Positions 59,298 through 64,000 of a DNA stretch of 64,000 bases are shown here, piece by piece (position 1 is the first letter of the stretch; each line of letters begins with the position of its first letter). The stretch is from Brevundimonas subvibrioides ATCC 15264. GTDB taxonomy: Bacteria > Pseudomonadota > Alphaproteobacteria > Caulobacterales > Caulobacteraceae. Under the pieces are notes generated by a model. It was not told the DNA's origin. It made no database searches and saw only the letters and a program-made list of their open reading frames with translations. Made by a program: the position numbers and the translations under genes. The stretch covers positions 2,688,501-2,752,500 of the forward strand of contig NC_014375.1 of the NCBI RefSeq assembly GCF_000144605.1. Reading direction: 5' to 3'.

Positions 59298-59614
59298 TGC
59301 GTCTGCTCCTGAAGATCGGCCTCGCCGTCGAACACCCGCAGGGTGAAGCGCGAACACGGCTCTGTTTGGGCGTCCCGTAGCACACCGGTGATGATTTCGA
59401 AGTCCGGCCCGATCGCCCGCGCCGAAAACGCCGCATGCGTCCATTCCAGCACGGTCGGCTTGGGCCAGAGGGCGACCAGCACGTCGAACAGGGCGTCGAG
59501 GTTACGCCCCATCCAGTCCGGCGTGCCCTCGACGGACTCGACGGCGGCGTAGAAGTCCGCCCGGGTCAGGATCGATCGCCCGTCGATCCGCACCCGGTGC
59601 GTCGTCTCACTCAC
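59294..59614 (-). CDS. Barstar-family (barnase inhibitor-like) protein
   Basis: 106 residues from GTG. Barstar signature: RIDGRSILTRADFYAAVESVEGTPDWMGRNLDALFDVLVA with the acidic tail region. Barstar inhibits barnase-type RNases. No such nuclease gene is nearby. It sits between kbl and tdh with zero and four-base junctions, so it is cotranslated with them. Confidence 0.85.
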   Translation of the reverse strand: MSETTHRVRIDGRSILTRADFYAAVESVEGTPDWMGRNLDALFDVLVALWPKPTVLEWTHAAFSARAIGPDFEIITGVLRDAQTEPCSRFTLRVFDGEADLQEQTQ

Positions 59615-60808
59615 CTAGATGACACCCAGTTCCCTGCCCGCGGTCGTGAACGCCGCGACCGCCTGGTCGATATGGTCGAAGGTATGGGCCGCCGACATCT
59701 GCGTCCGGATGCGCGCCGCGCCGCGCGGCACGACGGGGAAGGAGAAGCCGATGACATAGACGCCCAGCTCCAGCATCCGCGCCGCCATCGTCTGCGCCAG
59801 CCTGGCGTCGCCGAGCATGACCGGCACGATCGGATGCTGGCCGGGCAGCAGATCGAACCCCGCCTCGGTCATCGCGCTCCGGAAGCGGGCGGCGTTGGCG
59901 GTCAACTGGGTGCGCAGGGTGTCGCCCTCCGGCCCTTGCGCGATGCGGATGGCTTCCAGCGAGGCGCCACAGATCGAGGGGGCCAGGGCATTCGAGAACA
60001 GATAGGGCCGCGCGCGCTGTTTCAGCAGCTGCACGACCTCCGAGGTCGCGCAGATAAAGCCGCCCATGGCCCCGCCGAGGGCCTTGCCGAAGGTGCCGGT
60101 GACGAAGTCGACCTTGACCCCGTGGTGCGCGTACGACCCCTTGCCCTGCGGCCCCAGGAAGCCCGTGGCGTGGCAGTCGTCGACCATGATCAGCGCACCG
60201 TAGCGGTCCGCCAGAACCCGGATCTCGTCCAGCTTCGCGATATAGCCGTCCATCGAGAAGGCCCCGTCGGTGGCGATGACGATGTCGCGCGCGCCGTCCG
60301 CCCGCGCGGCTTTCAGCTGGGCTTCCAGATCGGCCATGTCGGAGGTGGCGAACCGGTAGCGCTTGGCCTTGCACAGCCGCACCCCGTCGATGATCGAGGC
60401 GTGGTTCAGACTGTCCGAGACGATCGCATCCTCGGCCCCGAACAGCGGTTCGAACAGGCCGCCATTGGCGTCGAAGGCCGCCGCGAACAGGATCGAATCC
60501 TCGAAGCCGAGGTAGTCGGCGATCGCCCGCTCCAGCTCCTTGTGGATGTCCAGCGTGCCGCAGATGAAGCGGACCGAGGCCGTGCCGGCACCGCGCCTGT
60601 CCGTCGCCGCATTGGCCGCTGCCACCACACGGTCGTCGCCGCCGAGACCGAGATAGTTGTTGGCGCAGAAGTTGAGCACCTGGCGTCCACCGACCTCGAT
60701 CACCGGACCCTGGCGGGACTGGATCACCCGCTCGGGCTTGGTCAGCCCCTGGGCGTCGATGTCTGAAAGCTCGGCCGCGATGCGGTCGTGGAAGGTCGCT
60801 GTCTGCAT
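59615..60808 (-). CDS. kbl: Glycine C-acetyltransferase (2-amino-3-ketobutyrate CoA ligase)
   Basis: 397 residues. PLP Lys in DFVTGTFGKALGGAMGG, and NNYLGLGGD, CHATGFLGPQGKG signatures. With Tdh converts threonine to glycine and acetyl-CoA. First gene of the operon. Confidence 0.96.
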   Translation of the reverse strand: MQTATFHDRIAAELSDIDAQGLTKPERVIQSRQGPVIEVGGRQVLNFCANNYLGLGGDDRVVAAANAATDRRGAGTASVRFICGTLDIHKELERAIADYLGFEDSILFAAAFDANGGLFEPLFGAEDAIVSDSLNHASIIDGVRLCKAKRYRFATSDMADLEAQLKAARADGARDIVIATDGAFSMDGYIAKLDEIRVLADRYGALIMVDDCHATGFLGPQGKGSYAHHGVKVDFVTGTFGKALGGAMGGFICATSEVVQLLKQRARPYLFSNALAPSICGASLEAIRIAQGPEGDTLRTQLTANAARFRSAMTEAGFDLLPGQHPIVPVMLGDARLAQTMAARMLELGVYVIGFSFPVVPRGAARIRTQMSAAHTFDHIDQAVAAFTTAGRELGVI

Positions 60809-60847
60809 CGGCGGGTCATACCCCCTCCCCCCGACCGGGGAAAGCCG

Positions 60848-61765
60848 TCAGGTCGTCGCCGAGGCCGGGATCGGGGCGGGCGCATCCGCCGGATCGGCCG
60901 ACGCGCGGTAGGGATTGACCCGGATGCGCGCGCCGCACGGCTGGAACGCCATGGCCATCGTCAGCGGCGTCGGGCTGCCCGCGATCCGCACCGCGATCTG
61001 TGCGACCGACGGGCAGACCGTCTGTCCCGCGCCCTCGTCCGGCACGACCGTCCAGGCCACGTCGAAATAGGCGCGGCCGTTCGGCGGGATGGAAACGGGC
61101 GTGGCCGTGTTGGGGTTCTGGTCGACCCGCAGAGTCGTGATCGGACGGCCTTGCGCGCCCAGCAGGCTCAGCGCGGGATATCCCGCCAGGCCGCAGGCGG
61201 CCGGGCCCGTGTTCAGGACGCTGACGATTCCGACCCGGTTTCCCGCACCGGCATCGCCGCCGGCCGCGCCCAGCCGCAGGTTCGACGCCTGGCACGGCGT
61301 GGCCGCCGGCAGGACGCCCCCCGGGGCCGGTTGCGGCAGCGGCGACGGGCCCGGCACCGGCAGGGCGGGGTTCGCCGACGGTCGGCTGCACCGTTCCAGC
61401 ACGGCGACGCCGACGTCGTCGTTCGGGCCCAGACGGCTCAGGGTCGCGCTCTCTTGGCCGTCGCGCGTGGCGATCCACCACTCCACGCCCGACCCCGCGT
61501 AGCGCGCGCCGCTGCCCGAAGGCACCAGGCGCAGGGGATACAGCTGTCCCTTGTACGTCAGCTGGGCCGTCGCCGTGTCCGGGTACTGCAGGCTGACGGT
61601 CTGCCCGCTTTCGCAGGCATAACCGATGGCCGGGGCGGTGGGGCCTGCCGGCGCGGGTGCAGCGGTAACCGGCGTCGCCGGCTCGACCGGCTCATCCGGC
61701 CTGTTGCAGGACGAGAGCGACATGGCCCCCATCAGACCGAACGCGACGTAACGATGTGCAGACAT
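60848..61765 (-). CDS. MliC-DUF4232 fusion lipoprotein
   Basis: 305 residues from MSAHRYVAFGLMG with the lipobox LSSC. Residues about 45-125 are an MliC lysozyme-inhibitor domain (YACESGQTVSLQY, WWIATRDGQESATLSRL). A Pro-rich linker leads to a DUF4232-like domain (PCQASNLRLGAAGG, AACGLAGYPALSLLG). This arrangement suggests envelope protection against lysozyme plus an unknown second binding role. Downstream of kbl there is only the kbl start region; 61766-61927 shows no gene. Confidence 0.8.
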   Translation of the reverse strand: MSAHRYVAFGLMGAMSLSSCNRPDEPVEPATPVTAAPAPAGPTAPAIGYACESGQTVSLQYPDTATAQLTYKGQLYPLRLVPSGSGARYAGSGVEWWIATRDGQESATLSRLGPNDDVGVAVLERCSRPSANPALPVPGPSPLPQPAPGGVLPAATPCQASNLRLGAAGGDAGAGNRVGIVSVLNTGPAACGLAGYPALSLLGAQGRPITTLRVDQNPNTATPVSIPPNGRAYFDVAWTVVPDEGAGQTVCPSVAQIAVRIAGSPTPLTMAMAFQPCGARIRVNPYRASADPADAPAPIPASATT

Positions 61766-61927
61766 GACGATCCCCGATGAAGCGGGGAGGTTAACGTGCC
61801 TTGGCGACAAAAGCTCCACTGTACCGGCAGTTCAGACGGCTGTTTGCAGCCGGCCGCATACGGCGGATCCCGCGGAGGATCGCCGGAACCGACCCGGGCT
61901 GGCTCGGTGGACGTCGCCTCAGACGTC

Positions 61928-61962
61928 AAAAAGCCCCGTGGTTTTGACCGACGGGGCTTTTC
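61928..61962. terminator. Terminator after the rRNA operon
   Basis: AAAAAGCCCCGT and ACGGGGCTTTT pair around an 11-base loop. On the minus strand it ends the 23S-5S-tRNA transcript with a T-run; it can also work from the other side. Confidence 0.85.
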
Positions 61963-61969
61963 GTAGATT

Positions 61970-62046
<77 letters not shown>

Positions 62047-62112
62047 GCAGATGGGTGTGTTGTGAAGGAAGAGTTCGAGAGAGTTTTCAGATAATCTGTT
62101 GTCCGACTGGTA

Positions 62113-62228
62113 GACCCGGCGGCGACCTACTCTCCCGCGCCTTGAGACGAAGTACCATTGGCTCTGGAGGGCTTAACGACCGAGTTCGGAATGGGATCGG
62201 GTGGGGAACCTCCGACATAACCACCAGG
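62113..62228 (-). rRNA. rrf: 5S ribosomal RNA
   Basis: About 116 bases. On the minus strand: CCTGGTGGTTATGTCGGAGG... through CCCGATCCCATTCCGAACTC to GAGAGTAGGTCGCCGCCGGG, standard 5S. Spacers on each side have no other gene. Confidence 0.93.
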
Positions 62229-62301
62229 TCAACCAGGCGGACAGCAGATTATTTGAGAAGACATTGTCTGTTAAAGATCGAATGAGTTTTGCTGAGAAAC
62301 G

Positions 62302-64000
<1,699 letters not shown>

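Overview
The window is high-GC, densely packed DNA from an alphaproteobacterium of the Caulobacterales, most likely a Brevundimonas or close relative. The reasons are a CcrM-type GANTC methyltransferase with a GANTC/CtrA-like leader, an FtsZ with a long linker, an alphaproteobacterial F0 operon with separate b and b' subunits, a large TonB-dependent receptor, a split GcvP and many ATGA start/stop overlaps. The genus is an inference from gene content, not a database match.

Layout. 1-14 kb, minus strand: a secreted M28 peptidase cut by the window edge, lpxC, and the distal division and cell-wall (dcw) cluster murC-murB-ddl-ftsQ-ftsA-ftsZ, with a 1,262-residue TonB-dependent receptor between ftsA and ftsZ. 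14-18.7 kb, plus strand: ccrM, a GT4 glycosyltransferase and a glycogen-debranching-type glycosidase. 18.7-26.9 kb: mutY, divergent from a DUF721/DciA-like gene, then three tandem DsbA-like thiol-disulfide proteins and smc. 27-31 kb: tgt (minus) and the F0 operon atpI-atpB-atpE-atpF'-atpF. 31.1-34.2 kb: an accessory island of small genes (one NADAR-domain protein, otherwise unknown) separated by short palindromic GTCCGC...GCGGAC elements, ending in a basic helix-turn-helix-like protein and a long inverted repeat. 34.2-37.3 kb: an SDR gene divergent from a TetR regulator, then an amidohydrolase lipoprotein. 37.3-42 kb: the glycine cleavage operon gcvT-gcvH-gcvPA-gcvPB behind a tandem glycine riboswitch. 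42-49.4 kb: an HSL-type esterase, an adenine deaminase coupled to a PIN-domain toxin-antitoxin pair, an NYN-domain protein, argS with a secreted partner, and ispH. 49.4-55.7 kb: tspO, a tiny membrane ORF, an M19 dipeptidase, a DUF808 membrane protein, hemF, a DUF559 endonuclease-like gene flanked and invaded by two-hairpin repeats, a class I glutamine amidotransferase and an ABM-domain protein. 55.8-61.8 kb: rlmJ, topoisomerase IB, an OGFr-domain protein, the threonine-catabolism operon kbl-barstar-tdh, and an MliC-DUF4232 lipoprotein. 61.9-64 kb: the 3' end of an rRNA operon on the minus strand (23S part, 5S, initiator tRNA).

How the genes work together. Most of the window is housekeeping: envelope precursor synthesis and septation (lpxC, murB/C, ddl, ftsQAZ), methylation-based cell-cycle control (ccrM), chromosome organisation (smc), energy, one-carbon and threonine metabolism, and translation. 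Against this background the unusual parts are the palindrome-separated single-gene array at 31.2-33.3 kb (with a satellite copy at 20.5-20.9 kb), the repeat-embedded DUF559 gene, paired long inverted repeats at 26.9 and 34.0 kb, the receptor inside the dcw cluster, a barstar homologue inside the threonine operon, and two enzymes (Tgt, Tdh) that have lost zinc-ligand cysteines. No CRISPR array, insertion sequence with a transposase, prophage or integrase was seen.
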